From CAWCAW01 sp963714125 (GTDB lineage Bacteria > Actinomycetota > Acidimicrobiia > Acidimicrobiales > UBA8190): a stretch of DNA of 64,000 nucleotides. The stretch covers positions 2,108,001-2,172,000 of the forward strand of contig OY970234.1 in the NCBI GenBank assembly GCA_963714125.1, written 5' to 3'. Shown here in pieces: positions 18,193 to 26,945 of the stretch. The translations under genes were made by a program, and so were the position numbers. Position 1 is the first letter of the stretch; each line of letters opens with the position of its first letter. A model generated the notes under the pieces. The model searched no databases, was not told where the DNA came from, and was given only the letters and a program-made list of their open reading frames with translations.

Positions 18193-18960
18193 GTGGTCGC
18201 CCGTCCTCGCCTCCTTCGTCGCCGTGCCCGGCCGGCTCCCGACGCCATGACCCTGGTTGAGCATCTGGCCGAGCTGCGGCGACGCTTGGTGGTCAGCGTG
18301 TTCGCCTTTACGGTTTTTGCCATCGCCGCGTGGGTGTTCTACCAACGCATCTTGAGCTTCCTGCAGTCCCCGTATTGCCGAGTGGCGCCGCACCACAACT
18401 GTCAGCTGTATTTGACGAGCCCGCTCGGGGGTCTATCGCTGCACATCGAGATCGCCGGCTACGGGGGGTTGTTCCTGGCGTCGCCCGTGATCTTGTGGGA
18501 GCTGTGGCGTTTCATCACGCCGGGCCTCAGGTCCAACGAGAAGCGCTACGCCATCCCCTTCATCACGGCCTCGGTCACGCTGTTCGCAGCGGGGGCGGTG
18601 TTGGCATATTTCACCTTTCCTCATGCGTTGCAATTCTTGCAGAGCATCGGCGGCCCATCGTTGAAAGAGATCTACGACCCGGGCAAGTACATCGGTTTGA
18701 TCTTGGCGCTGATGTTGGTATTCGGGATCACCTTCGAGTTCCCCGTGATCTTGGTTTCACTCGAACTGGCGGGAGTATTGCAACCGGCCAAGCTGGCCTC
18801 TTGGCGACGATGGGCCATCGTGGTCATTGTGGTCGTGGCGGCGGTGATCACCCCGAGTGGTGATCCGTTCTCCATGCTGGCGCTGGCCGTGCCGCTGTAT
18901 GTGTTCTACGAGATCTCCATCATCATCGGCAGGGTATTCAAGCGAACTTCGCCGTCGTGA
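18193..18960 (+). CDS. tatC: Twin-arginine translocase subunit TatC
   Basis: Six-helix membrane receptor for twin-arginine signal peptides. The core begins MTLVEHLAELRRRLVVSV, the Tat-motif-binding N-terminus; an 18-residue basic lead from GTG 18193 has GGGAG upstream, though ATG 18247 is an alternative start. FLASPVILWELWRFITPGL and FGITFEFPVILV are family signatures. The end overlaps the HelY-like gene by four bases (GTGA). Confidence 0.95.
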   Translation: MVARPRLLRRRARPAPDAMTLVEHLAELRRRLVVSVFAFTVFAIAAWVFYQRILSFLQSPYCRVAPHHNCQLYLTSPLGGLSLHIEIAGYGGLFLASPVILWELWRFITPGLRSNEKRYAIPFITASVTLFAAGAVLAYFTFPHALQFLQSIGGPSLKEIYDPGKYIGLILALMLVFGITFEFPVILVSLELAGVLQPAKLASWRRWAIVVIVVVAAVITPSGDPFSMLALAVPLYVFYEISIIIGRVFKRTSPS

Positions 18961-21098
18961 GCGAGGTCGGGCGCGACGCATCGGTGCGTCAGGCCCTGAC
19001 CGCACGCCTCGGTTTTGCCCTGGACCGCTTCCAGATCGACGCTATCGACGCCTTGGAGGCAGACCGGTCGGTGCTGGTGTCGGCGCCCACCGGCTCCGGC
19101 AAGACGGTGGTGGCCGACTACGCCGTGGCTCTGGCTCTGAGCCAAGGCCGCAAGGCTTTTTACACGACGCCGCTGAAGGCCCTTTCCAACCAGAAGTTCA
19201 GTGAGCTGGTGGCCGCGCACGGCGCGCCGTCGGTGGGTCTGCTCACCGGCGACATCTCGCACCAGCCCGATGCGCCGGTGGTCGTGATGACCACCGAGGT
19301 GTTGCGCAACATGTTGTTCGCGCGCTCCCCGGCGCTCCACGGGCTCGGCATCGTGGTCCTCGACGAGGTGCATTACCTCCAAGACCCCTACCGGGGATCG
19401 GTGTGGGAGGAGGTCATCATCCTGGCCCCGCCCGAGGTGCTCTTGGTGTGCTTGTCGGCCACGGTCGCCAACGCCGACGAATTCGGTGCCTGGCTCAGGT
19501 CTGTGCGCGGTCCCACCGACGTCGTCGTCGAGCACCGCCGTCCGGTGGAGCTCGCCAATCATGTGGCCGTCGCCCAAAAGGGGAGTCGGCACGTGGAGCT
19601 GGTACCGGTGCTGCGCGACGGGGCCATCCATCCCCAAGCCGCCGCCCTCGATCAGCGCGTGGCGCGCTTGGCCAGTCGGCCCGGAGGACTGCGCCACTCG
19701 CGCCTGGCCACGCCCCGACGCACGGAGTTGATCGAAGCCCTGGGGGACCGGGGCCTGCTGCCGGCCATCGTGTTCATTTTCAGCCGGGCCGCCTGTGACG
19801 CCGCGGTGGAGCAGTGTCTCTCGGACGGGCTTCGCCTCACCACCGCCGAACAGCGGGCCGAGATCAGGGCCAAGGCCGAAGCCCATACCGAAGACCTGGC
19901 CGAGGAGGACCTCGGCGTCCTCGGCTACGGACCGTGGATTGCCGGCCTCGAGGCCGGGGTGGCCCCGCATCACGCCGGGATGATCCCGGCCTTTCGAGAA
20001 GCCGTCGAGGACTGTTTTTCGTCCGGCTTGCTGCAGGTGGTCTTCGCCACCGAAACCCTGGCGCTCGGCATCAACATGCCCGCTCGTACCGTCGTCATCG
20101 AGCGGCTGGTGAAGGTGCGAGAACACGGGCGCAGTGCCTTGACTTCGGGCGAGTACGCACAGCTCACGGGCCGCGCCGGTCGGCGAGGGCTCGATTCCGT
20201 GGGCCACGCTGTAGTGCCCTGGTCGCCGTATGTGCAGCTGTCGGAGGTGGCCGCCTTGGCCACGTCGGCTCCTTCTGATCTCACGTCCTCGTTCCGGCCC
20301 ACCTACAACCTCGCCGTCAACCTTGTGCGTCGTTATGAGGCCGACCAGGTGCACTTCATCTTGGACCGGTCATTTGCCCAGTTCCTCGACCGGCGCCACC
20401 ACCACGCCCTGTCGCGGCGCCTCGACCGGACACTTCGTCTGCTTCAGGACTGGGGGCACGTCGATCTGGAGGCGTGGGAGCTGACCGTGCGAGGGGAGCT
20501 CTTGGCCCGCATCTATCACGAGTCCGATCTCCTCATCGCCGAAGCACTGGCCGACGGGCTCTTTGACGCATTGGATCCGCCCGCGCTGGCCGCGGTCGTT
20601 TCGGCGTGCACCTTTGAGGTGCGTTCGGGACGGTGGCGAGACGAAGCCAACCCCCCCAGCGCGGCGCGTCGTCGCATCGCGGCGCTCGAGGTTCTGGCCG
20701 AGCGGGTGCGCACCGAGGAGCGCTCGGCGCGTCTGCCTGCCACCCGCCCGCCTGACGCCGGGTTCAGCGAGGTGGCCTTTCGGTGGGCTCGGCGCGAGCG
20801 GCTGGAAACCGTCCTCGACCGTGCTGACATGGCGCCGGGCGATTTCGTGCGCAACACCAAACTGCTCGTCGACCTGTTGCGTCAGCTGGCCCTGGTGGCA
20901 CCCAATGCGGACACCGCCGCCAGCGCCGCAGCGGCCTCGGTGGCCTTGGCGAGGGGAGTGGTGGCCGCCTCAGCGGGACCCTCCCAGGTGGTGGGGAAGG
21001 GGGCCCCAGGAGGCCTCTCGGGGTCATCGGAAAGCCACCCGGAGCAGGGATTTCCAGGCGGGAAGGGGTCCGCCACCTCCGGTCGCGGCCGGTCCTAG
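18957..21098 (+). CDS. helY: HelY-like SKI2/MTR4-type helicase, short form
   Basis: Superfamily 2 RNA/DNA helicase. The 713-aa protein has Walker A APTGSGKTVVADY, DEVH box VVLDEVHYLQDPYRG, motif III LSATVANADEFG, and motif VI TGRAGRRGLDSVGHAV. The order tat genes then helY matches Mycobacterium. Mycobacterial HelY is about 900 aa, so this copy lacks roughly 200 residues. The end is Gly/Ser-rich low complexity. A GTG start shared with the tatC stop shows coupling. Confidence 0.9.
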   Translation: MSEVGRDASVRQALTARLGFALDRFQIDAIDALEADRSVLVSAPTGSGKTVVADYAVALALSQGRKAFYTTPLKALSNQKFSELVAAHGAPSVGLLTGDISHQPDAPVVVMTTEVLRNMLFARSPALHGLGIVVLDEVHYLQDPYRGSVWEEVIILAPPEVLLVCLSATVANADEFGAWLRSVRGPTDVVVEHRRPVELANHVAVAQKGSRHVELVPVLRDGAIHPQAAALDQRVARLASRPGGLRHSRLATPRRTELIEALGDRGLLPAIVFIFSRAACDAAVEQCLSDGLRLTTAEQRAEIRAKAEAHTEDLAEEDLGVLGYGPWIAGLEAGVAPHHAGMIPAFREAVEDCFSSGLLQVVFATETLALGINMPARTVVIERLVKVREHGRSALTSGEYAQLTGRAGRRGLDSVGHAVVPWSPYVQLSEVAALATSAPSDLTSSFRPTYNLAVNLVRRYEADQVHFILDRSFAQFLDRRHHHALSRRLDRTLRLLQDWGHVDLEAWELTVRGELLARIYHESDLLIAEALADGLFDALDPPALAAVVSACTFEVRSGRWRDEANPPSAARRRIAALEVLAERVRTEERSARLPATRPPDAGFSEVAFRWARRERLETVLDRADMAPGDFVRNTKLLVDLLRQLALVAPNADTAASAAAASVALARGVVAASAGPSQVVGKGAPGGLSGSSESHPEQGFPGGKGSATSGRGRS

Positions 21099-21110
21099 TG
21101 TTTCCGGGGC

Positions 21111-22775
21111 ATGTTCCCCTACGTCGAGGAGTCCTTCTCCGACGAGGAGGCTGACGTCCTTCGCCGGTACGTCACCAACCTCGACGGGCCGGTCTTCGCC
21201 TTGGTCAACTTGCCCGAGGTGGTCAAGGGCGCGCTGTTCGCCCGATACTCGCGCTCGCCCAAGAGCCTGCGCCGGCTGTTCCTCGACGAGTTCGTCGGTG
21301 ATCTCGATGTCAGTGGCGACGCCAGTGTCGACGCCACCGTCGGCCTGGAGCGGGCCGAGCGGCTCTACGAGCGGGTCTTCTTCGAATATGGCGATGACTC
21401 GGTGGCACAACTCGGTGGGGTGCACCTGGCCTGTGAGCAAGCATCCAATCTTCTCACCAAGGTGCTCGAGCGGGGCCGCCTCATGGCCTATCTCGAGCAG
21501 TCGACGCGCTACATCGCCTACGACAACCGCATGCCGTCAGGGCACTATCGCTATTTTCGGGACCCCGAGGTCCTCGAATCGTCATTGGGCGCTCGCTATG
21601 TGGGCGACCTCGACCGCATGTTCGATACCTACGGCGCACTTCTTCCTGAGATGCAGGCATGGCTCACCGAGCGGTTCCCGCGTCAAGCCGGCGACTCCGA
21701 TTTCGTTTATCGCCAGTCCATCAAGGCCAAGGCCCTTGACGCGCTGCGCGGCCTGTTGCCGGCTGCATCGCTGTCGAACGTGGGTATGTACGGGACGGGC
21801 CAGTCCTACGAAATGTTGTTGCTGCGCATGCGGTCTCACCCCTTGCCCGAGGCGCGTCACTACGCCGGGTTGATGCTCACGGAGCTTCGCAAGGTCATCC
21901 CGTCGTTTCTTCAACGTGTCGACCTCCCCGAGCGCGGCGGGGCGTGGTCGCGCTACATCGACTCCACGCGCGACGACACGGCTGAGACGGTGCAGCGCTT
22001 GTGGGGCCACGAGGGTGAGGACGGCGCCGCCGGGCCCGATGGCGAGGGCGTCGAGACGGGCGGCATCTCGTCGGTGCACCTGGTGGACTTCGATCCCGAT
22101 GGCGAAGACAAGGTCATCGCGGCCATGTGTTACCCCCATAGCGACGTGTCCGACGCGGAGACGTTGCGCCGGGTGCGGGCCCTGGGCGCCGAGGACAAGC
22201 GGGCCATTATGCGTGCCTACGTGGGCACGCGTACCAACCGCCGGCACCGTCCGGGCCGGGCCTTTGAGGCCACGTCGTACCGGTTCGACGTGGTATCGGA
22301 CTACGGCGCCTTTCGCGACCTCCAGCGGCACCGCATGCTCACCGTGGAGTGGCAGGCGCTCGCACCCCATCTGGGCTACGAGGTGCCGCCCGAAGTGGTC
22401 GAGTCCGGGTTGACGGGTCCCTTCGAGGCATCCATGGAACGTTCCGCCGAGCTGTTCGCCACCATGGAACGGGTGTTGCCGCGCCAGGCGCCGTATGCGG
22501 TGGCCCTCGGCTATCGGATGCGCTACGTGATGGAGATGAACGCCCGGGAGGCCATGCACGTCCTCGAACTGCGATCGGGCCGCCAGGGCCATCCCACGTA
22601 CCGCGTGGTGGCACAAGAGATGCATCGCCTCATCGCCGAGCGGGCCGGCCATCGGCTCATCGCGCAGTCCATGAGCTTCGTCGATCATTCCTCACATGAC
22701 CTCGAACGCCTGGAAGCCGAGCGCCACGCCGAGGCCAAGCGCATGGCAGCCAACCGCAGCGCCACATCGAGCTGA
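21111..22775 (+). CDS. Double-length ThyX-like (FAD-dependent thymidylate synthase-related) protein
   Basis: A 554-aa protein with two ThyX-like halves; ThyX normally has ~220-250 aa. Half one carries LERGRLMAYLEQSTRY, resembling the R-H-R-x7-S-x-R flavin/dUMP signature but with Gly in place of His. Half two carries DLQRHRMLTVEW, keeping R-H-R but losing the following S-x-R. An acidic Gly-rich insert (about 296-320) lies between them. Whether either site makes dTMP is uncertain, and such double proteins may have another role. It starts 12 bp after the helicase gene. Confidence 0.75.
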   Translation: MFPYVEESFSDEEADVLRRYVTNLDGPVFALVNLPEVVKGALFARYSRSPKSLRRLFLDEFVGDLDVSGDASVDATVGLERAERLYERVFFEYGDDSVAQLGGVHLACEQASNLLTKVLERGRLMAYLEQSTRYIAYDNRMPSGHYRYFRDPEVLESSLGARYVGDLDRMFDTYGALLPEMQAWLTERFPRQAGDSDFVYRQSIKAKALDALRGLLPAASLSNVGMYGTGQSYEMLLLRMRSHPLPEARHYAGLMLTELRKVIPSFLQRVDLPERGGAWSRYIDSTRDDTAETVQRLWGHEGEDGAAGPDGEGVETGGISSVHLVDFDPDGEDKVIAAMCYPHSDVSDAETLRRVRALGAEDKRAIMRAYVGTRTNRRHRPGRAFEATSYRFDVVSDYGAFRDLQRHRMLTVEWQALAPHLGYEVPPEVVESGLTGPFEASMERSAELFATMERVLPRQAPYAVALGYRMRYVMEMNAREAMHVLELRSGRQGHPTYRVVAQEMHRLIAERAGHRLIAQSMSFVDHSSHDLERLEAERHAEAKRMAANRSATSS

Positions 22776-23020
22776 CACGTCGCGTCGACGTCGCCGATCG
22801 ATGCGGCGCGTCTCGCACGCGTGTCGCCGATACGGGAATTCATCGAAACCCGTGACCAGGGACGACGCGCGAATCGCCAGGTACGGGTGGGGAATGTGCA
22901 CTTGACGTCATGCGGGAAGCGCAGCGTAATGTTCGCCCCAGTCCCAGACGCCCCGTTGGTCCTTGAGACGGCTTCGGCCGGATGGAGGTCGAGGGGGGGA
23001 TGCTGTGAGAGGCGGGTGGA

Positions 23021-23217
23021 GGCCCGGGGACCGAGTAGAGAACGTCGCACCGCGACGGCGGGGCAACCCGCGCCGTGGTGAGATGGCACCAAAGGTCCCC
23101 GAGCCTTACCGCCCTCAGCGCACCTGCCGGGTCCCGTCCCGGCCTTGGGCTCCTGCACCGGACTCCCCGTCCGAGGCGAAGGTGCATGAAGCGCGCATGG
23201 GAGCAGATATGCTCCCC
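23021..23217 (+). ncRNA. Candidate structured RNA in the 471-bp gap before the DUF4193 gene
   Basis: The gap 22776-23246 has no convincing gene. Its second half holds many inverted repeats: a 12-bp helix with one mismatch (23021-23032 with 23094-23105) closes three hairpins at 23044-23056 (GTCGC/GCGAC), about 23058-23071 (GCGGG, GCAA loop, CCCGC) and 23076-23091 (TGGTG/CACCA), a cloverleaf-like four-way junction. More follow at 23126-23143, 23155-23185 and 23199-23216 (7 bp, GATA loop). It does not match tRNA, tmRNA, RNase P or SRP RNA features I know. High GC makes chance hairpins common. It could be a leader of the gene at 23247 or nothing. Confidence 0.3.
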
Positions 23218-23246
23218 CGGCGTCAGACGACCGTGAAGGGCAATTG

Positions 23247-23747
23247 ATGGCCGACGACCTGGACGATGTGACGGAACCCGAGGAGATTGACGCCGAGGAG
23301 CTCGTCGACATCGAAGATGACGCGCTGCTCGAAGAGGACCTCGACGATGACGACGAGGACCTCGACGACAGCGCCCTCGATGGAGATGATGACGACGACC
23401 TCGAGGTCGTCGTCGAAGTCGCGCCCGCCAAAGGGGCCAAGGCGGCGCCAGCGAAGCCGGCCAGCCCCGCCGCGGTAGCGGTGGTCGAGGAGGTCGAGGA
23501 GGACGACGAAGAGGTCGAGGACGAGGACGTCGAAGCCAGCCTTGACCAGATCTTGAAGGAGCGGCTCGTCGTCGAGGAGGACGAGGAGCCCGAGGAGGAG
23601 CCGGCCGAGCCTGACGACCGTTCGGAGATCGCCGATCGCGTCCTTCCCAAGCAGCCTGACGAGTTCGTGTGTCGCTCCTGTTTCCTCGTCAAGCACGCCA
23701 GTCAGTTGGCCAACGCCGACAAGGGCCTGTGTCGAGACTGCGTGTGA
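23247..23747 (+). CDS. DUF4193 family protein with zinc-ribbon-like C-terminus
   Basis: A 166-aa, strongly acidic protein: the first ~125 residues are mostly Asp/Glu with Ala/Pro, and the last ~35 (VLPKQPDEFVCRSCFLVKHA then SQLA...CRDCV) carry a C-x2-C / C-x2-C zinc-ribbon pattern. This C-terminus is the hallmark of DUF4193, found across actinobacteria and of unknown function; the acidic part is much longer than in the ~100-aa mycobacterial form. GAAGGG precedes ATG 23247 by six bases. Confidence 0.85.
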   Translation: MADDLDDVTEPEEIDAEELVDIEDDALLEEDLDDDDEDLDDSALDGDDDDDLEVVVEVAPAKGAKAAPAKPASPAAVAVVEEVEEDDEEVEDEDVEASLDQILKERLVVEEDEEPEEEPAEPDDRSEIADRVLPKQPDEFVCRSCFLVKHASQLANADKGLCRDCV

Positions 23748-23763
23748 TGTCAGCGAGGGCGTC

Positions 23764-24384
23764 GTGACCGAGGACGAGATCAGGTCGGCTGCCGACCGCC
23801 TGCTTGATGCACTGATCTTCGCTCCCGCCGGTTTGGCCCTGACCGCAGCCGAGGAGTTCCCGCGGCTGGCCGAAAAGGGGAAGCACCGCATCGAGGGCCA
23901 GGTGAACACCGCTCGTGTGGTGGGTCAGTTCGTGGTGCAGATGGCGCGCAGTCAGCTCGAACAGACGTTTCGTCGGCCCGTCCCTGCTCCGACTTCGGCG
24001 TCATCGCCCCCGAGCACCCCGACAAGCGCTCCCAGCCGCCCTGAGCCTGACGGGCCGGGTCGCGCCGGCGACGAGGGGAGCCGGACGCCGGGGCACGAAT
24101 CTCGGAGTCTCATTCCTGGTGGGGCCCCATCGATTGCGGTCGCCAACGGTACGAGTTCGGCCGAAAGCCTGGCTATCCCCGGATATGACACGTTGTCGGC
24201 GTCCCAGGTGGTGCAGCGCCTCGGGGCCTTGTCTCGCTACGAACTCGAGGAAGTGCGCACCCACGAGGTCGAGCACCGTCATCGGCGCACCATCTTGAAC
24301 CGGGTCGATCAGCTCCTCACCATCGGTACCGGCGGGCCCGCTGGCCACTTTGAGGCCGACGCCGGCATCACCCCGCCTGACTAG
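23764..24384 (+). CDS. Conserved hypothetical protein with helical C-terminal domain
   Basis: A 206-aa protein starting at GTG 23764. An N-terminal helical part (about 1-65, LLDALIFAPAGLALTAAEEF) is joined by a Pro/Ser-rich linker (about 75-135) to a compact helical C-terminus with IPGYDTLSASQVVQRLGAL, LSRYELEEVRTHEV and RHRRTILNRVDQLL. The last part has the size of a SAP-like or helix-extended-loop-helix module. It may bind nucleic acid or membrane, but there is no decisive motif. It lies 16 bp after the DUF4193 gene. Confidence 0.6.
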   Translation: MTEDEIRSAADRLLDALIFAPAGLALTAAEEFPRLAEKGKHRIEGQVNTARVVGQFVVQMARSQLEQTFRRPVPAPTSASSPPSTPTSAPSRPEPDGPGRAGDEGSRTPGHESRSLIPGGAPSIAVANGTSSAESLAIPGYDTLSASQVVQRLGALSRYELEEVRTHEVEHRHRRTILNRVDQLLTIGTGGPAGHFEADAGITPPD

Positions 24385-24408
24385 CGCCGGAGTGCGAGAG
24401 GGGCTGTG

Positions 24409-24885
24409 ATGGAAGGAGCCCGGCCGGCAACACGAGCGGACGCCATCCGCTGCGGCGAGCTGTGCCAAGAGGCGCTCGACACGCTGCAGCAGGCCCGGGG
24501 GGGACCTCTCTACGCCCGTCGTGAGAGCGGGCTCGTGGTCAAAGCCCTGCTTCGACCCGGCGGTCTTGATCGTGTGCTTGCCGACGGTCGGCGTCGCGTC
24601 ATGGTGGGGTTGCTCGACGCCGCTGTCGTGGGCCTGGCCCTGGGCCGCCTCGAAGAGGTGGGCGATATCACCATCGGGGTCATCGAAGGCCTCTACGTCG
24701 AGCCCGAGGGGAGGGGAGTGGGCGTCGGCGCCAGCCTCCTTGAGTCCCTGATGCACTGGTTCACGGCCTCGCACTGTCGAGGCGTGGACAGCTCGGCTCT
24801 GCCGGGTGACCGGGGCGTGAAGAACTTCTTCGAGGCCGCCGGATTCAAGGCTCGGCTCATCACCATGCACCGCGAGCTGCATTGA
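24409..24885 (+). CDS. GNAT family N-acetyltransferase
   Basis: A 158-aa single-domain acetyltransferase. Motif A for acetyl-CoA is GLYVEPEGRGVGVGASLLES, and FFEAAGFKARLITMHRELH is the usual C-terminal end of a GNAT fold. The substrate is unknown. ATG 24409 follows AGAGGGG; a GTG three bases earlier is possible. The end overlaps the Nudix gene by four bases (TTGA). Confidence 0.82.
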   Translation: MEGARPATRADAIRCGELCQEALDTLQQARGGPLYARRESGLVVKALLRPGGLDRVLADGRRRVMVGLLDAAVVGLALGRLEEVGDITIGVIEGLYVEPEGRGVGVGASLLESLMHWFTASHCRGVDSSALPGDRGVKNFFEAAGFKARLITMHRELH

Positions 24886-25298
24886 GCTCCGGGTCGCTGT
24901 CGCCTCCGGGGCCGACCCTCGCTGTCGGCGCCGTGGCCAAGGCCGGCGACGCGCTCCTTCTCGTGCGCCGGGGCCAACCTCCTGAGCGGGGACGCTGGAG
25001 CCTCCCCGGAGGCAAAGTCGAGCCCGGCGAGCTTTTGTCGGCAGCGGTGGAGCGCGAGACGGCTGAGGAGACGGGCCTGGTGGTGCGCTGCGGCGCCTTG
25101 GTGGGGTGGGCGGAGCGCATCGGGCCCACGCACCATTTCGTGATCCTCGACTTTGCGGTGGCGCTCCAGGACGATCAGGTGCCCGTGGCGGGCGGTGACG
25201 CCGACGAGGTGGCATGGGTGCCGCTCACGGCACTGCATTCCATGGAGCTCGTCACTGGGCTCGAGGACTTCCTCCGCCAGCACGGCGTCACGGCCTGA
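24882..25298 (+). CDS. Nudix hydrolase
   Basis: A 138-aa Nudix protein that should cleave a nucleoside diphosphate linked to another moiety. The Nudix box is GGKVEPGELLSAAVERETAE followed by ETG, with all metal-binding Glu residues present. WSLPGGK before it and ALVGWAERIGPTHHFVIL after it resemble MutT/ADP-ribose pyrophosphatase-type members. It begins with TTG 24882 overlapping the GNAT stop, a sign of coupled translation. Confidence 0.87.
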   Translation: MSSGSLSPPGPTLAVGAVAKAGDALLLVRRGQPPERGRWSLPGGKVEPGELLSAAVERETAEETGLVVRCGALVGWAERIGPTHHFVILDFAVALQDDQVPVAGGDADEVAWVPLTALHSMELVTGLEDFLRQHGVTA

Positions 25299-25330
25299 TA
25301 GCCGCGTCCGGTTCGCCGGGCAGGGAACGA

Positions 25331-26717
25331 TCAGACGCGACGGGCGGCCACGGGCCGGCGAGGCCCCGGTGGCGGCGGAATGGGCAGGCCGAGGGCCTTG
25401 GCCAGTTCCGGTACTTGTCCAGCGGCGCGACGGGCGGCCCCGAGGAGCTCTGGGCCGGCCTGGGGAGGAAGGCCGGCCGGCTTCACGGTGCGGCGCACCG
25501 GCGATTCGACCACGGCTTCAAGAAGGGCACTCCACTCTTCGTCCGACAGCTCCGGATTGAGCGCTTCGCCGGCGGCCACGGCCAGGCGCAGGGCCAGGTC
25601 GGCGGCGATGCGGGCCTGGGGCTCGGGGGGCCGCGTGGCCACCCGCAGCGCGTCGGCCACACGTCCAGCGTCGAGTGCGGTGGTGATACGAGCGATCCAC
25701 GCGTCGCGCAGGGCCGTCACGCGGGTGTCGAGGGACTCGCGCAAGGCGGTAAGCAGCTGTCGACCCTCGTCATCAAGGAGGACGGCGGAGGCTCCGGCGA
25801 CCACCGAACGCAGCTCGCGCAACGGGGTCTCCTTGCCGGCGTTGCGAGCCGCGGTGGCCCGGTCCTTCCATGAGGCCAGGTTGATCTTGGGCAGCAAGGC
25901 TTCAGCCATGGCCAAGAGGGGCTCGGGCGACACCTCGGTGCTCCCGTCGCTGCGGGCGCGGGCGTTCTGCTCCTCGATGGCTTGGCGCACGGCGGGGATG
26001 CCGCCTTTGAGGAGTTGCTCGGCCACAGGAAGCTGTTCGGTGGGTACGTCGGCCAGGGCCGCATTGCGAAAGGTGGCCACGGGCTGCAGGCGACGGCGAT
26101 CGGTTTGCTCGCGTGAGGCCGGGGCGCGGCGCGGGCCTCCTCGCTCGCTGGTAGCAGCGGCGCCGTCGCGCTCGCGCTCGAGGCCCCCGGGGTCGTTCAC
26201 CGCCGGCGGGACGTGCGCCGCGGTCCTCGGTGGGACGAGGCCGTGGCGGACGCTCGCTGCGATCGCGGCCCGAGGTAGGGCGAGCGGGACGTTCGTCGCG
26301 TGACCCTTCGCCTCCGGCAGCCGGGCTGCGACGCGGACCGCTAGGCCGATCGCGCCCCGGTGCACCGGTACGGCGAGGACGCTTTCCATCGCCGTCGAAG
26401 TCCTCGGGACGTCGCCTGCCCCCGCCCGCCAGGACAATCGACACCCCCGTGGGGGTGTCTTTCGTGGTGCCCACCACTTCGATGCGTTCCAAGACACGCG
26501 CTTGGCGGGGATCGGTCTTCGGACCTTGGACGGAGATGACCACGATGCCGTCGAGTCCGAACTCGGCTTCGGCGCGGACCACGGCACCGACCTGCGCGTC
26601 GGCAGGGACGAGTTCGCCCTCGAGGGTCCCCTTGGGCTCGCGCGCACCCGGGGCGCGCCACGTCCACGTCCCATCGGGGCGTCGACTGGTGAGCTCGATG
26701 TCGATCCTGCGGGCCAT
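25331..26717 (-). pseudogene. Hypothetical two-domain protein split by a frameshift
   Basis: The N-terminal part from ATG 26717 (MARRIDIELTSRRPDGTWTW) is a beta-rich ~90-residue domain that ends in an Arg/Pro/Gly-rich disordered linker. After about 26184-26192 (CCCCCGGGG on the plus strand) the sense moves to another frame, which continues as a ~270-residue helical domain (TEQLPVAEQLLKGGIPAVRQ, WKDRATAARNAGKET) to 25331. Removing one base from the run joins them as GGERPRG-LERERDGAAATSE. The linker/tail layout suggests one ~460-aa protein. Base calling in the run may be wrong. Function is not recognised; the Arg-rich linker could bind nucleic acid. Confidence 0.6.
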
Positions 26718-26945
26718 GCCGGGCGCCCACGCTAATCGGTCGTGCGAGCCCTACGAGAACGACGGCGTTTTCGGGCCCGCGCCGCCGCTGATGCCGCATG
26801 CCGGCGCCATGCTGTGGAGGCTCTGAGAATGCCCCTGTCGCGGCCCGCTATGGCCGCCGTGGTCTCTAAGGTAGGCACGCAGTATTAGGGCGTTGGCGGC
26901 GGGGCCGACTACGCCACTTGGGCAACACGACAGGAGAACGCCACG

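Noticed and set aside
23021..23105. tRNA reading of the cloverleaf-like fold
   Set aside because: No TTCGA T-loop, no D-loop G-G, arm lengths wrong and no CCA-type end.
22685..23692. Minus-strand Ser-rich frame across the gap and DUF4193 gene
   Set aside because: The Ser runs are the antisense of Asp/Glu codons (GAC/GAG/GAT) of the acidic protein, an artefact of composition.
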